Of a DNA stretch of 64,000 nucleotides, positions 54,937-63,923 are shown piece by piece. The position numbers were made by a program, and so were the translations under genes. The notes beneath the pieces were generated by a model, which was not told the DNA's origin, made no database searches, and saw only the letters and a list, made by a program, of their open reading frames with translations. Source of the DNA: CAUSKK01 sp963532425 (GTDB lineage Bacteria; Pseudomonadota; Gammaproteobacteria; Cardiobacteriales; Cardiobacteriaceae); assembly GCA_963532425.1 (NCBI GenBank), contig CAUSKK010000002.1, positions 158,830 through 222,829 of the forward strand. The letters run 5' to 3'. Within the stretch, counting starts at the first letter, position 1; each line of letters starts with the position of its first letter.

Positions 54937-54964
54937 GCGCCGGTTCGTCCGGCGCTTTTTTTTG
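54937..54964 (+). terminator. Terminator of the AhpD-like/rhodanese operon
   Basis: GCGCCGG-TTCGT-CCGGCGC followed by a run of about nine T. Confidence 0.93.
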
Positions 54965-54970
54965 GCCGTA

Positions 54971-54996
54971 AAAAAGCGCTTCCGGGGGAAGCGCTT
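54971..54996 (-). terminator. Palindrome-pair terminator of gltX
   Basis: AAGCGCTTCC-GGG-GGAAGCGCTT on the plus strand; on the minus strand the 10-bp stem is followed by TTTTT, ending the gltX transcript. One exact GAAGCGCTTC is part of it. Confidence 0.82.
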
Positions 54997-55047
54997 CGAT
55001 GTCGGCCGTTGGCCTCACTGGCGTTTCCTTTGGAAACGCTTTGTTAT

Positions 55048-56499
55048 TTAGGGATTGCGGCGAATGTATTCCGCCGCCGCCCGCAGCCGGTAGCAGCACA
55101 CCTCCCGGCCGGCCAGCTGCAGGGTGATGGCCAAATCCGGCGACGGCGCCCCGCCGGTGATGGCGAGCCGGGCCGGCTGGCCGAGTTTGCCGAAGCTGAC
55201 GCCGTGGGCGGCCACGCAGGCTTCCAGCGCCCCGTGAATGGCTTCGACGCTGAAATCCTCCAGCGGCGCCAGCCGTTCGGCCAAATCGTCGAGCAGGGCG
55301 GCGCTCTCCTCGCCCTTGAAGGCCTTCTTCGCCGCCGCCTCGGGGTAGCCGTCCAGGCCCATGAAAATCCAGCTCATGTGCTCGGCCATTTCGCGCAGGG
55401 TTTTGGCGCGCTCCTGATAGTGGGGAATGGCCCGGCGCAGCAAATCGGCCGTAATCACCTCCTCGCTGCGGAAAACGCCGTCGCCGTCCTCGCCGGCGTG
55501 GCGCTGGCGCCAGAGGCTGTCGAACTGCTCGCGCAGCGGCTCCAGCAGCGCCTCCGGCAGGGAGGCCTTCAGATACTGCTGGTTGAGCCAGCGCAGTTTC
55601 TCGGTGTTGAAGGTGGAGGGGGCGCTGTGCACGTCCTCGATGCGGAAATATTCCAGAATCTCATCCAGCGAGAAAATCTCCTGGTCGCCGTGGGCCCAGC
55701 CCAGCCGCACCAGATAGTTCAACAGGGCCTGGGGCAGATAGCCCTCGCGGCGGTAGTCCAGCACGTTGGTGGCGCCGTGGCGTTTGGACAGGCGCTTGCC
55801 ATCGTCGCCGAGAATCATCGGCACGTGGGCAAAGTCCGGCACCGGCAGGCCGAGCGCTTCGTAGAGATTGATTTGTTTCGGCGTGTTGCTGACGTGGTCT
55901 TCGCCGCGCACCACCAGCGTAACCCCGGCCTCGGCATCGTCGATGACCACGCAGAAGTTATAGGTGGGGGCGCCGTCGGAGCGGCGGATAATCCAATCGT
56001 CCAGCTCCTCGTTGTTGATGGTGATGCGGCCGCGCACCTTGTCCTCCCAGCTGACCGCCCCGGCCAGCGGATTCTTAAAGCGCACCACCGGCGTAACCCC
56101 CGGCACCGGCTCGCCGCCGTTGCGGTATTTGCCGTTGTAGCGCGGTTTTTCGCACCGGCATAGCTGCTCCTCGCGCATGGTTTCTAGCTCCTCGGGCGTG
56201 CACCAGCAATAATAGGCCTGGCCCCGGGCCAGCATTTCATCGATGATGCGGTTGTAGACGTCGAAGCGCTGGGACTGGTAGACCACTTCGCCATCGTGCT
56301 GGAGATTGAGCCAGTTCAGGCCGTCCAGAATCACCTGGGTGGAGCTGGCGGAGGAACGCTCGGTGTCGGTGTCCTCGATGCGCAGGCGGAAAACGCCCTC
56401 CTGCTGGCGGGCCACAATCCAGGAATAGAAGGCTGTCCGCACCCCACCGATGTGCAAATCGCCGGTGGGACTGGGAGCAAAGCGTGTAACCGTAGTCAT
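55048..56499 (-). CDS. gltX: Glutamyl-tRNA synthetase
   Basis: 483-residue class I synthetase. HIGH-type motif PSPTGDLHIGGVRTAFYSW and KMSKS-type motif DDGKRLSKRHGATNV are intact; the zinc-binding knuckle CWCTPEELETMREEQLCRC is also present. Start ATG has GAGG upstream. Divergent from rimI over 32 bp. Confidence 0.97.
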   Translation of the reverse strand: MTTVTRFAPSPTGDLHIGGVRTAFYSWIVARQQEGVFRLRIEDTDTERSSASSTQVILDGLNWLNLQHDGEVVYQSQRFDVYNRIIDEMLARGQAYYCWCTPEELETMREEQLCRCEKPRYNGKYRNGGEPVPGVTPVVRFKNPLAGAVSWEDKVRGRITINNEELDDWIIRRSDGAPTYNFCVVIDDAEAGVTLVVRGEDHVSNTPKQINLYEALGLPVPDFAHVPMILGDDGKRLSKRHGATNVLDYRREGYLPQALLNYLVRLGWAHGDQEIFSLDEILEYFRIEDVHSAPSTFNTEKLRWLNQQYLKASLPEALLEPLREQFDSLWRQRHAGEDGDGVFRSEEVITADLLRRAIPHYQERAKTLREMAEHMSWIFMGLDGYPEAAAKKAFKGEESAALLDDLAERLAPLEDFSVEAIHGALEACVAAHGVSFGKLGQPARLAITGGAPSPDLAITLQLAGREVCCYRLRAAAEYIRRNP

Positions 56500-56531
56500 A
56501 AAAACCTCGCGAGAAAAAAGGTCAATATTAT

Positions 56532-56927
56532 ATGGAAATTATCCCCGCCCCCGGCCCCACCGCCGCCGTCGTGGCCCTGGCCCGGGCTGCCCACACCTAT
56601 GTTCCCAGCCCCGGCGACCGGCTCTTTCTCGGCTGGCAGGGCGAAGCGCTTGTCGGCTACATCGCCTGGCAGGTGGTGCTGGACGAGGCCGACCTGCTCG
56701 GCCTGGCGGTGGCGGCCCCCTGGCGGCGCCGGGGGCTGGGGCGCCGGCTGCTGCTGGAGACGATGCCGCCGGCACTGCTGACCCTGGAGGTGCGCGAGGA
56801 CAACGGCCCGGCCCGGGCCCTCTATGAAAGTCTGGGTTTTCAAAGGGTTGGCCGGCGCCGCCACTACTACGGTCCCGGCGTCGATGCCCTGCTGCTGCAG
56901 AGGGACAACCGCCCCCCCAGCGCTTAA
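56532..56927 (+). CDS. rimI: RimI-family ribosomal-protein S18 N-acetyltransferase
   Basis: 131-residue GNAT protein. Acetyl-CoA loop VAAPWRRRGLGRRLLLE and C-terminal VREDNGPARALYESLGFQRVGRRRHYY match RimI. The ATG has no clear ribosome site. A single palindrome variant occurs in the gene. Confidence 0.9.
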   Translation: MEIIPAPGPTAAVVALARAAHTYVPSPGDRLFLGWQGEALVGYIAWQVVLDEADLLGLAVAAPWRRRGLGRRLLLETMPPALLTLEVREDNGPARALYESLGFQRVGRRRHYYGPGVDALLLQRDNRPPSA

Positions 56928-56954
56928 AATGGGGCTTTTACCCGCTGGAAAGCC

Positions 56955-58151
56955 ATGTACAAAACCCTTCTCCTGCTGCTGCTGCTGGGCGGCTGCGCCC
57001 GCCGGCCCTACAGTCCGCCGGCCCTTCCTAATTATCCCCCGGCCCAAACGGCCCAAAATCAGCCAACCCTGCCGCCAACCACGACGGCGCCGCTGGATTT
57101 TGACGACTGGAAACGGCAGTTCTACGCCCGGGCCCGCCAGGCCGGCGCCGACGAGCGTAATCTTGGCCGGCTGCTCGACGGCGCCCACTATCAGGAAAAG
57201 ACCGTCCAGAGCGACCGCAGCCAGCCCGAGGCCAATCCGATGATTTGGCAATATTTGGATAAAACGGTGAATCAGGCCCGCATCGACCAGGGCCGCAAGC
57301 TGCTGCGCGGCCAGCGGTTTCCCATTCCGGCCGAATATGTCATCGCCATCTGGGGCATGGAAAGCGGCTACGGCCAGAACATGGGCAAAACCTATCTGCC
57401 CTCGGCCCTGGCCACCCTGGCCTTCGACGGCCGCCGCCGGGAATTCGCCGAAACCCAGCTGCTCGCCCTGCTGAAACTGCTGGAGGAGGGCGCCCTGAGC
57501 TGGGACCAGCTGAACGGTTCCTGGGCCGGGGGCCTGGGCCACACCCAGTTCATTCCGGCCACCTTCCTGGAATACGGCGTCGATGGCGATGGCGACGGCC
57601 GCCGCGACCCTTTCAATCAGGCCGACGCCCTGGCCTCCACCGCCCACTATCTCCATGCCTCCGGCTGGCAGCCCGGCGGCTGGGGCGAGGTGGTGCAGCT
57701 GCCGGCCAACTTCCTGAGTCGCCATGCCGACCTGCTCGAACAGCCGCTGGACGCCGAAGCGCTTCGCCGGCTCGGCATTCGCAGTCGGGCCGGGGGCAAG
57801 CTCTGGCTGCCGGCCGGCAAAAATGGCCCGGCTCTGCTGCTGTCGCCGAATTTCGATGTGATTAAGGTCTACAACCGTTCCGACAACTACGCCCTGGCCA
57901 TCAGCCTGCTGGCCGATGGCATCGCCGGCCGCCGCACCGAACTGAGCTGGCCGCGCCAGGAAAAAGGTCTGACCGGCAGCGAGGTGAAAACGCTGCAAAG
58001 TCGCCTCAATGAAATGGGACTGGACGCCGGCACCCCCGACGGCAAGCCCGGTGCCCAGACCCGCCGCGCCTTCCGCGCCTGGCAGGCCCAGAACGGCCAG
58101 ATTCCCGATGGTTTTATCAGCCGGCACAACGCCCAAGGATTACTGCAATGA
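56955..58151 (+). CDS. Membrane-bound lytic murein transglycosylase (MltB-like) with peptidoglycan-binding domain
   Basis: 398-residue lipoprotein (lipobox LGGC, Cys14). The SLT_2 domain covers about residues 55-320, with the catalytic glutamate in IWGMESGYGQNMGK and the GLGHTQFIPATFLEY segment; a PG_binding_1 domain (SEVKTLQSRLNEMGLDAG) ends the protein. It cleaves peptidoglycan glycan strands with 1,6-anhydro formation. Stop overlaps the aroB start (ATGA). Confidence 0.93.
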   Translation: MYKTLLLLLLLGGCARRPYSPPALPNYPPAQTAQNQPTLPPTTTAPLDFDDWKRQFYARARQAGADERNLGRLLDGAHYQEKTVQSDRSQPEANPMIWQYLDKTVNQARIDQGRKLLRGQRFPIPAEYVIAIWGMESGYGQNMGKTYLPSALATLAFDGRRREFAETQLLALLKLLEEGALSWDQLNGSWAGGLGHTQFIPATFLEYGVDGDGDGRRDPFNQADALASTAHYLHASGWQPGGWGEVVQLPANFLSRHADLLEQPLDAEALRRLGIRSRAGGKLWLPAGKNGPALLLSPNFDVIKVYNRSDNYALAISLLADGIAGRRTELSWPRQEKGLTGSEVKTLQSRLNEMGLDAGTPDGKPGAQTRRAFRAWQAQNGQIPDGFISRHNAQGLLQ

Positions 58152-59221
58152 ACCCACCCACCACCCTCCGCGTCAATCTTCCCGCCACCCCGCGCCACTA
58201 CGACATTCTCATCGGCCCGGGCCTGCTCCGCGACGCCGCCACCGTGCAACGGCTGGTGCCCCAGCAAAATGTCTGTCTGGTCAGCAATGACACCGTCTTC
58301 GGCCTCTACGGCGAAGCGCTTCAAACGGCCCTGGGCCCGGATAAACAGATTTTGCCGGTGCGGCTCGGCGACGGCGAAAGCTATAAAACCCTGGCCAGCT
58401 TTGAACAAATCCTTGAGGCCATGCTGGCAGCGCGCTTCGGCCGCGATGCGGTGGTGGTGGCCCTGGGCGGCGGCGTGGTCGGCGACATTGCCGGCTTTGC
58501 CGCCAGTGCCTTTCAGCGCGGCGTGCCCTGTGTGCAGGTGCCCACCACCCTGCTGGCCCAGGTGGATTCCTCGGTGGGCGGCAAAACCGGGGTCAATTCG
58601 CCCCGGGGGAAAAATCTCATCGGCGCCTTCCACCAGCCCCAGGCGGTGCTCATCGACACCGACACCCTGCAAACCCTGCCGCCGCGCGAATGGGCCGCCG
58701 GCATGGCCGAGGTCATCAAATATGCGCTGATTAACGACCCGGATTTCCTGCCGCTGCTGGAGAACCGGGCGGCGCTGCCGCTGGCCGAAGTCATCGCCCG
58801 CTGCTGCCGCAACAAGGCCGCCATCGTCGCCGCCGACGAACAGGAACGCGGCCAACGGGCCCTGCTCAACCTCGGCCATACCTTCGGCCACGCCCTGGAG
58901 GCCCTGGGCCAATACGAGCGCTTCAAACACGGCGAGGCCGTGGCCATCGGAATGGTCTGCGCCCTGCGTCTGGCCGAGGCCCGGGGCAAAATCAGCGCCG
59001 CCGAACGGCAGCGGGCGGTGGAACTGCTGCAGCTCTATGAGCTACCTACGGCCATTCCCGCCGATTTGGCCGGCGACGCCATCTATGAATTGATGCTCGG
59101 CGACAAGAAGGTACAGGCCGGCCGGCTGCGGCTGGTGCTGCCGAAGCGCTTCGGTCTCTGCGAGGTGGTGGCCGATGTGCAGCGGGAGGAGATTCTGGCG
59201 ACGCTGGCCGCCTGTCGCTAG
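58148..59221 (+). CDS. aroB: 3-dehydroquinate synthase
   Basis: 357-residue NAD-dependent shikimate enzyme. NAD site GGGVVGDIAGFAAS, metal and substrate residues in PTTLLAQVDSSVGGKTGVN and LNLGHTFGHALEA are seen. Coupled to the transglycosylase; the usual partner aroK is absent here. Confidence 0.97.
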   Translation: MNPPTTLRVNLPATPRHYDILIGPGLLRDAATVQRLVPQQNVCLVSNDTVFGLYGEALQTALGPDKQILPVRLGDGESYKTLASFEQILEAMLAARFGRDAVVVALGGGVVGDIAGFAASAFQRGVPCVQVPTTLLAQVDSSVGGKTGVNSPRGKNLIGAFHQPQAVLIDTDTLQTLPPREWAAGMAEVIKYALINDPDFLPLLENRAALPLAEVIARCCRNKAAIVAADEQERGQRALLNLGHTFGHALEALGQYERFKHGEAVAIGMVCALRLAEARGKISAAERQRAVELLQLYELPTAIPADLAGDAIYELMLGDKKVQAGRLRLVLPKRFGLCEVVADVQREEILATLAACR

Positions 59222-59250
59222 GGATTTAGTTTCTCTGGCTTTATTGGGGG

Positions 59251-59373
59251 GAAGCGCTTCGAACTTTACAGGAGTCCGAAGCGCTTCCTTTTTCCTGGCG
59301 CCGAAGCGCTGGGCTATTCCCTGCCGAAAGCGCTTCATTGGAAATAAAAAAGCGCTCCGAATCGAAGCGCTTT
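59251..59373. repeat. GAAGCGCTTC cluster between aroB and glycosyltransferase gene
   Basis: Two exact copies and three variants in the 170-bp convergent gap. Confidence 0.93.
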
Positions 59374-59375
59374 CC
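59346..59375 (-). terminator. Terminator of the pilin-modification operon
   Basis: On the minus strand AAAGCGCT and AGCGCTTT pair across a 10-nt loop and are followed by more T; the stem is made from two palindrome variants. Confidence 0.75.
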
Positions 59376-59391
59376 TTGGGAGGGGGTTCCG

Positions 59392-61011
59392 TTAATCCAC
59401 CTGTAGCACCGCGCTGGCCCCCATGCAGCGAATATCCCGGGGCAGATTTACCAACGGCAGTTTTAAATCCGTGGAACCCAGGGTATTGCGGTCAAAGTAG
59501 CGTTCCAGATGTCTGTAGTGGCCGCTGTTCAGCCGCCAGATGGCGCCCAGCCGGCGCGGGTCAAGCAAATCGGCCTGGGTGGCCAGCAGCACATCATCAT
59601 AGAGCCGGGCCAGCACTGGATTTTTCAGGAAATTACGGCCCCGGGTTCGCGACAGCACATAGCCCTCGGGGAAGGCGCGCTGATAGTGGCCGATGTCGGC
59701 GTTTTCCTTGGCCGGCAGCCGGGCCAGGAACGGTTCACTCAGGGCCAGCGGGTCAATGATGTAAACATCGGGACGGCTGTTCCAGCCGGCCTGGCCAATC
59801 ATGCAGTTAAAGGAATATTTCTTTTCCTGCTTAATAAACATATTGGACTCGGTTTTGTAGTTGCCGCCGTGTTTAAAAATCACCGGCAGCAGCCCCAGCC
59901 GCTGGAAGTAGAAGCCCCGGGTGTCGTTGCCGTTGTTGTTCGGACCGAAGAAATTGCGGTAGTCCAGGCTGGGCTGGTAGTTCTTGGAGAACAGCGCCGC
60001 CAGAAAAATCAGGGCCCACTGGGGTGCCAGCTGTTGGCGCTCGGCCGGAATGGTGGCGGTGGCCAGCAGCAGCGCCAGCAGCGACAGGTAGAAGGCGCCA
60101 CTGAAGAAGCGACCGAACATGTAATCGCCGCCAACATAGACAATGTAAGCCAGCTGCAGCACCACCCCGGCCATCAGCAGCCGGGCCGGGGTGCTTTTCA
60201 GCACCAGCGTGGCCAGCAGGGCCCCGGCCATGAGCAGGAAGGTAAGCGGGTCAAAGAGGAAATTGTGATAGATAACCTCCAGGGCGCGCTCGGCCAGCAG
60301 GCTATGGCTGTAGCCGATATTGACCTTGGCCAGGGCGGTGTTGGGGGTCAGGCTGCCATAGTAGAACAGCGAAAACAGTTCCCAGATGATGGCCGGCGCC
60401 AGGCCCAGCAGGGCTGGTTTTAGCCAGGGTTTACGTTGGCGCAGCAGCTGGATAAACAGAGCCAGCGAAGCCGGCGTCAGCATGATGATGGCGTCGGGGC
60501 GGGTCAGGAAGACCAGCGCATAGAACAGGGTGGTGTAGAAAAAGCGCCGTTCCGGCGGCTGTTGGCTCACATAGACAGCCACATAGCCACCGAGCAGCAG
60601 ATGAATCAGCGGGTTTTCCAGGCCGGAGGAGGAATAGTCGATGAAGGAGCGGGACAGGGTCGCCAGAAAGAGGAAGAGAAAGAGCAACGGATAGCTCAGA
60701 CCCTGGCGCCGCGCCAGCCAGACCGTCAGCGTAAGCAGTAGAAAGAGGCACAGGGCGCTCAGCAGCAGTACGAAGAGATAACTTTCCACCCCCAGGGCCT
60801 TGCCCAGCACCACCAGGAAATACCAAAGCGGGTGGGTGTAGACCTGCACCCGCTCGCCAATGTTCCAGACAGCGCCATGGCCGGCGAGAAGCTGGTCAAC
60901 GGAACGGAAGGTGATAAAGGCGTCCTCGGCCACCCAGGCCGTATTAAGGAAGAGATAGAAGAAGACTATATAGCCTAGGAAGACATAGAAAAAATTCTTT
61001 TTTGCCGCCAT
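59392..61011 (-). CDS. GT-C-type membrane glycosyltransferase, possible pilin arabinosyltransferase (TfpW/AftB-like)
   Basis: 539 residues with about ten hydrophobic helices in the first 350. Just after the first helix is DAFITFRSVDQLLAGHG with VWNIGERVQVYTHPLWYF, which resembles the acidic loop of AftB/TfpW arabinofuranosyltransferases, including TfpW that glycosylates Pseudomonas group IV pilin. The C-terminal 150 residues are soluble and periplasmic. Start overlaps the upstream stop (TAATG). Substrate is inferred from the pilin context; a general protein mannosyl- or arabinosyl-type transferase is the alternative. Confidence 0.6.
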   Translation of the reverse strand: MAAKKNFFYVFLGYIVFFYLFLNTAWVAEDAFITFRSVDQLLAGHGAVWNIGERVQVYTHPLWYFLVVLGKALGVESYLFVLLLSALCLFLLLTLTVWLARRQGLSYPLLFLFLFLATLSRSFIDYSSSGLENPLIHLLLGGYVAVYVSQQPPERRFFYTTLFYALVFLTRPDAIIMLTPASLALFIQLLRQRKPWLKPALLGLAPAIIWELFSLFYYGSLTPNTALAKVNIGYSHSLLAERALEVIYHNFLFDPLTFLLMAGALLATLVLKSTPARLLMAGVVLQLAYIVYVGGDYMFGRFFSGAFYLSLLALLLATATIPAERQQLAPQWALIFLAALFSKNYQPSLDYRNFFGPNNNGNDTRGFYFQRLGLLPVIFKHGGNYKTESNMFIKQEKKYSFNCMIGQAGWNSRPDVYIIDPLALSEPFLARLPAKENADIGHYQRAFPEGYVLSRTRGRNFLKNPVLARLYDDVLLATQADLLDPRRLGAIWRLNSGHYRHLERYFDRNTLGSTDLKLPLVNLPRDIRCMGASAVLQVD

Positions 61012-61748
61012 TATTCATCTCCGTCGTTGGCGTAGAGTTCCTGGACGTTGGCAAAACCAATGAAATTAAATTCCCGGTCAAAGAGCATATAGGCCCGCAC
61101 GTATTTACTGAAAACTTCAAACACCAGTAGGGGCTGATTCACGCGCTTTTGTATGGTCTCAATTTCCTGTTTGGGCTTTTCTTCCATATAGCGGTAGATG
61201 TTTTCCTGGGATTTCTTCAGGAACTCGGCGGGTGCTTCACTAACGTTGGCAAAGACCTGTTGTCGAGTTTTGGTGTTATAGCCATAGAAGGCGCCGGGAA
61301 TTTCGCCAACCTTTTTGAAATTCTGGATTTCAGTAACATCCACATTGCGCATAAACGGCGTTTCTTTCAAATCCCGGGCATTAATAACCGTGGCGTTGCC
61401 ATCCTCAAAGAAAAGTACCAGCTGGGGTCTTTCAATATAAACCGTATAGAAACCGTAAATTAGCGCGCCAATTTGCAGCAGACCGATGCAGATAAAATCA
61501 AAATAGAGCTTGTTTTTGGTTTTTTCTGGTTCCTTGTTATAAACCATAAAAGTCAGCAGCGGCCCCAGCACCACATCCACGCAGAACATCAGCGCAATAC
61601 CCTGGAGGCCACCGCTCATTTTCAAGTGGAAGGAGGGATAGAAATAGTCAAAAACACAATAGGCAATGGCCGAAAAAATCAGCAGGGAAATCAGGCAATG
61701 AATAAACATAGCCTTGAGCTTTAATTTAAATAGCATTCCACTAATCAT
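61011..61748 (-). CDS. Type IV pilin accessory protein (TfpX/TfpZ-like)
   Basis: 245 residues with four hydrophobic helices near residues 10-30, 44-68, 85-108 and slightly beyond. Diagnostic motifs of the family are FKLKLKAMFIHCLISLLIFS, GLQGIALMFCVDVVLGPLLT and the later DLKETPF. Such accessory proteins are encoded beside pilins and are needed for efficient pilus assembly, possibly acting on pilin disulfide or modification. Coupled to the glycosyltransferase gene. Confidence 0.78.
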   Translation of the reverse strand: MISGMLFKLKLKAMFIHCLISLLIFSAIAYCVFDYFYPSFHLKMSGGLQGIALMFCVDVVLGPLLTFMVYNKEPEKTKNKLYFDFICIGLLQIGALIYGFYTVYIERPQLVLFFEDGNATVINARDLKETPFMRNVDVTEIQNFKKVGEIPGAFYGYNTKTRQQVFANVSEAPAEFLKKSQENIYRYMEEKPKQEIETIQKRVNQPLLVFEVFSKYVRAYMLFDREFNFIGFANVQELYANDGDE

Positions 61749-61765
61749 GTTATCTGTCCTTTTAT

Positions 61766-63226
61766 TCAGTCTTTAATTTTGAAATGCAGCCAGGCCACAT
61801 CCTGCCAGTGAATGTTCTTATAGACGGGTTTATCGAGCAGCACCGGTGGCATATGGTCGCCGACCACAATTACTTCCGTTCCTTTCATTTCCGGCTGGCG
61901 AATTAGTTCAGCCAGGCCATCAAAGAATTGGGCGTGCAGTTTAAAGCTATTGCAGACATCGCCTTCAAACAAATCGTACTTTTTGCAATCCAACCGCTCC
62001 GCCTGCTGCACGTCCTGCTCGGCAAAGGGCGTATGGGAAGTGAGGGTCATCCAGTAGAAGAAAATCTTGCCATCGCCGGCCTTTTTGAAGGCTTCGGCCA
62101 CGTGGCCAAAGAGTTCGCTGTCGCAGATGCCCTTGAAGGCGTAGCAGCGCTTCTTGCCGAGGAAACTTTCAGCGAAGCTGATGTGGTCCAAGCCCACGCG
62201 GGGATACCAAAAATTGCGGTCATAGAGCAGGCCACCGGCACCATGTAGGCCGTAGGTTTGATAGCCCGCCTGTTTCAGCTCCTGGGGTAGGCAATGCTCG
62301 CCGGGAAAATGTTCCATTTTATGGAAGGAATAGCCATTTTCCGAACGGAGCTGACACAGTTCACGCAGTTCCGCCTGCACCGTTGAGCCGGCAAAGTCAA
62401 AGAAGCCATGCTTGATGTATTCGAAATGGTCCTGCTGGGCGTAGATGTTTTTTAGCAGCGCCTGGGTAACGCGCTCCTCGCGGGCTTCGCCCCAGGATTC
62501 GGCAATGATGAAGAGGATTTTTTTGTTGAAAGGTCGTTCTAGGAAGCGGGAGGCGTAGATTTCCTGACCTTTGCCAATTTCCGGCACCGCATCCACCAGC
62601 TTGAACCAGTTAGCGCCATAGTTCTTCTGATAAAGTCCGAGTTCGCTGTTTATCACATAGTGGTTGTGATGGCCGAAGTGCTGCAGGCCGGTTTTAAAGT
62701 ATTTCCAGTGGTTGCCGGCCAGGAGAAAGAGATAGTAGAAAACGGCTGCTGAGAAAATGGCGTATTTATAATTAACCTTATATTTCTGTGCCAGTTTATT
62801 GAAGCCCAGCGGGAAAAGAATAATATAAACAATGACCACCGCCGAAATAACCAGATAGCGTAAAGGTCCGTCAAAAATAAAGGGGATAAAATAGATAATT
62901 TCGGCAATCTTAAAGAAGGGGAAAATCTGCAGCGTTAGCATAATGGCATCGAGGGCAATAAAAAAACAGAACGACATGCCGCCGATGATTTTAATATATT
63001 TATTAGGGATTAGAATTAAAATACTGGGAATCAGATAATCAATGTTAATTAAGGGCCTAGCTAGATTGGCAAAATAACAAATGATTAGAAAAAAGAAATT
63101 AGGGACAAGAAGAAATAAAAAAGATTTTAGTATTTCTATGCCACTAATATTTAGTTGTACTTTTTTATTTAATAGGTCTTTAAATTTGACTTTCTTACTA
63201 GGAGGGTTCATTTTAAATAACTTCAA
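61766..63226 (-). CDS. Sulfatase-fold membrane phosphotransferase (LtaS/MdoB-like), probable pilin or glycan modifier
   Basis: 486 residues. Five N-terminal hydrophobic helices to about residue 175 precede an alkaline-phosphatase-superfamily domain: metal site ILFIIAESWGEAR, probable nucleophile Thr in FDFAGSTVQAELREL, FFYWMTLTSHTPF, and GDHMPP. These fit enzymes that move phosphoglycerol or phosphoethanolamine onto envelope glycans or pilins. Base composition is much more AT-rich than its neighbours. Lies between pilin and accessory genes, so a role in pilin decoration is suggested by context only. Confidence 0.7.
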   Translation of the reverse strand: MKLFKMNPPSKKVKFKDLLNKKVQLNISGIEILKSFLFLLVPNFFFLIICYFANLARPLINIDYLIPSILILIPNKYIKIIGGMSFCFFIALDAIMLTLQIFPFFKIAEIIYFIPFIFDGPLRYLVISAVVIVYIILFPLGFNKLAQKYKVNYKYAIFSAAVFYYLFLLAGNHWKYFKTGLQHFGHHNHYVINSELGLYQKNYGANWFKLVDAVPEIGKGQEIYASRFLERPFNKKILFIIAESWGEAREERVTQALLKNIYAQQDHFEYIKHGFFDFAGSTVQAELRELCQLRSENGYSFHKMEHFPGEHCLPQELKQAGYQTYGLHGAGGLLYDRNFWYPRVGLDHISFAESFLGKKRCYAFKGICDSELFGHVAEAFKKAGDGKIFFYWMTLTSHTPFAEQDVQQAERLDCKKYDLFEGDVCNSFKLHAQFFDGLAELIRQPEMKGTEVIVVGDHMPPVLLDKPVYKNIHWQDVAWLHFKIKD

Positions 63227-63240
63227 AATTAAATAGAAGA

Positions 63241-63278
63241 AAAACGCCTATTAATAATTAATTAAAAATAGGCGTTTT
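63241..63278 (-). terminator. Terminator after the pilin gene
   Basis: A 12-bp AAAACGCCTATT/AATAGGCGTTTT stem with a 14-nt AT-rich loop and T-rich tail. Confidence 0.88.
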
Positions 63279-63289
63279 CTATTTAGCAG

Positions 63290-63844
63290 TTAGGGGGTCA
63301 AGGTTCCAGCACCGACTTTACAATGAGGTGGAATAAATTTACCACGCCAGCTGGGGCGGCCATTGGGTTTAATCCAGCACTCCCAAACTCCTTTTTCATC
63401 CCGCTCCTGGATAACAAGAGCATCATGAATATCACGGTTTGCCTGCCGACCCAAGGTACCAACAAGCTGGCCCTTGCTGCCACCATGGCCTTCATTAAAG
63501 CCCAGTACTTCTATCTTCTTCAGAAGATTTGAACGCACCTCATAGTCTGCTGCTGAACGATTATTGCTGTTGTAGCCTGTACTCAGGCCAATGCCGCTAA
63601 ATCTGCTTTCGTCCTGAGCTTTTAGAGTAACCACCGGTACTCGACCTTCAAATAAAGCTCCATCAACGCCGGTTTTAGCTGCCGAAAGCTCATAAACTAC
63701 ACGGGTAACCTGAGTACGAGAGATATATTCCTTATAAATAGGAACAGCAAGGGCAAATAACACCCCAATTATTCCTATAACTATCATTAGTTCTATTAAT
63801 GTAAAACCTTTCTGAGGTTTTACTAATTTATTTAGTTTATACAT
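63290..63844 (-). CDS. Type IV pilin major-type subunit
   Basis: 184-residue prepilin. The leader ends at KG-FTLIELMIVI with Glu5 of the mature protein kept, the site for PilD cleavage and N-methylation. The mature protein has the hydrophobic helix (IVIGIIGVLFALAVPIYKEY), and a C-terminal disulfide loop bounded by Cys in VWECWIKP and PPHCKVG. Short upstream gap with a terminator separates it from a second pilin gene. The symbol fimA or pilE could apply but I cannot decide. Confidence 0.93.
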   Translation of the reverse strand: MYKLNKLVKPQKGFTLIELMIVIGIIGVLFALAVPIYKEYISRTQVTRVVYELSAAKTGVDGALFEGRVPVVTLKAQDESRFSGIGLSTGYNSNNRSAADYEVRSNLLKKIEVLGFNEGHGGSKGQLVGTLGRQANRDIHDALVIQERDEKGVWECWIKPNGRPSWRGKFIPPHCKVGAGTLTP

Positions 63845-63867
63845 ATGAACTATCCAAATGGTTTGTG

Positions 63868-63894
63868 CAAAAAGCCCCCGAAAGGCGGGGGCTT
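63868..63894 (-). terminator. Terminator between tandem pilin genes
   Basis: On the minus strand AAGCCCCCG-CCTTT-CGGGGGCTT then TTT; it lies 24 bp before the ATG of the downstream pilin. Confidence 0.9.
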
Positions 63895-63923
63895 TAAAAT
63901 TTAAACTAAAATCAGGAAAAAGA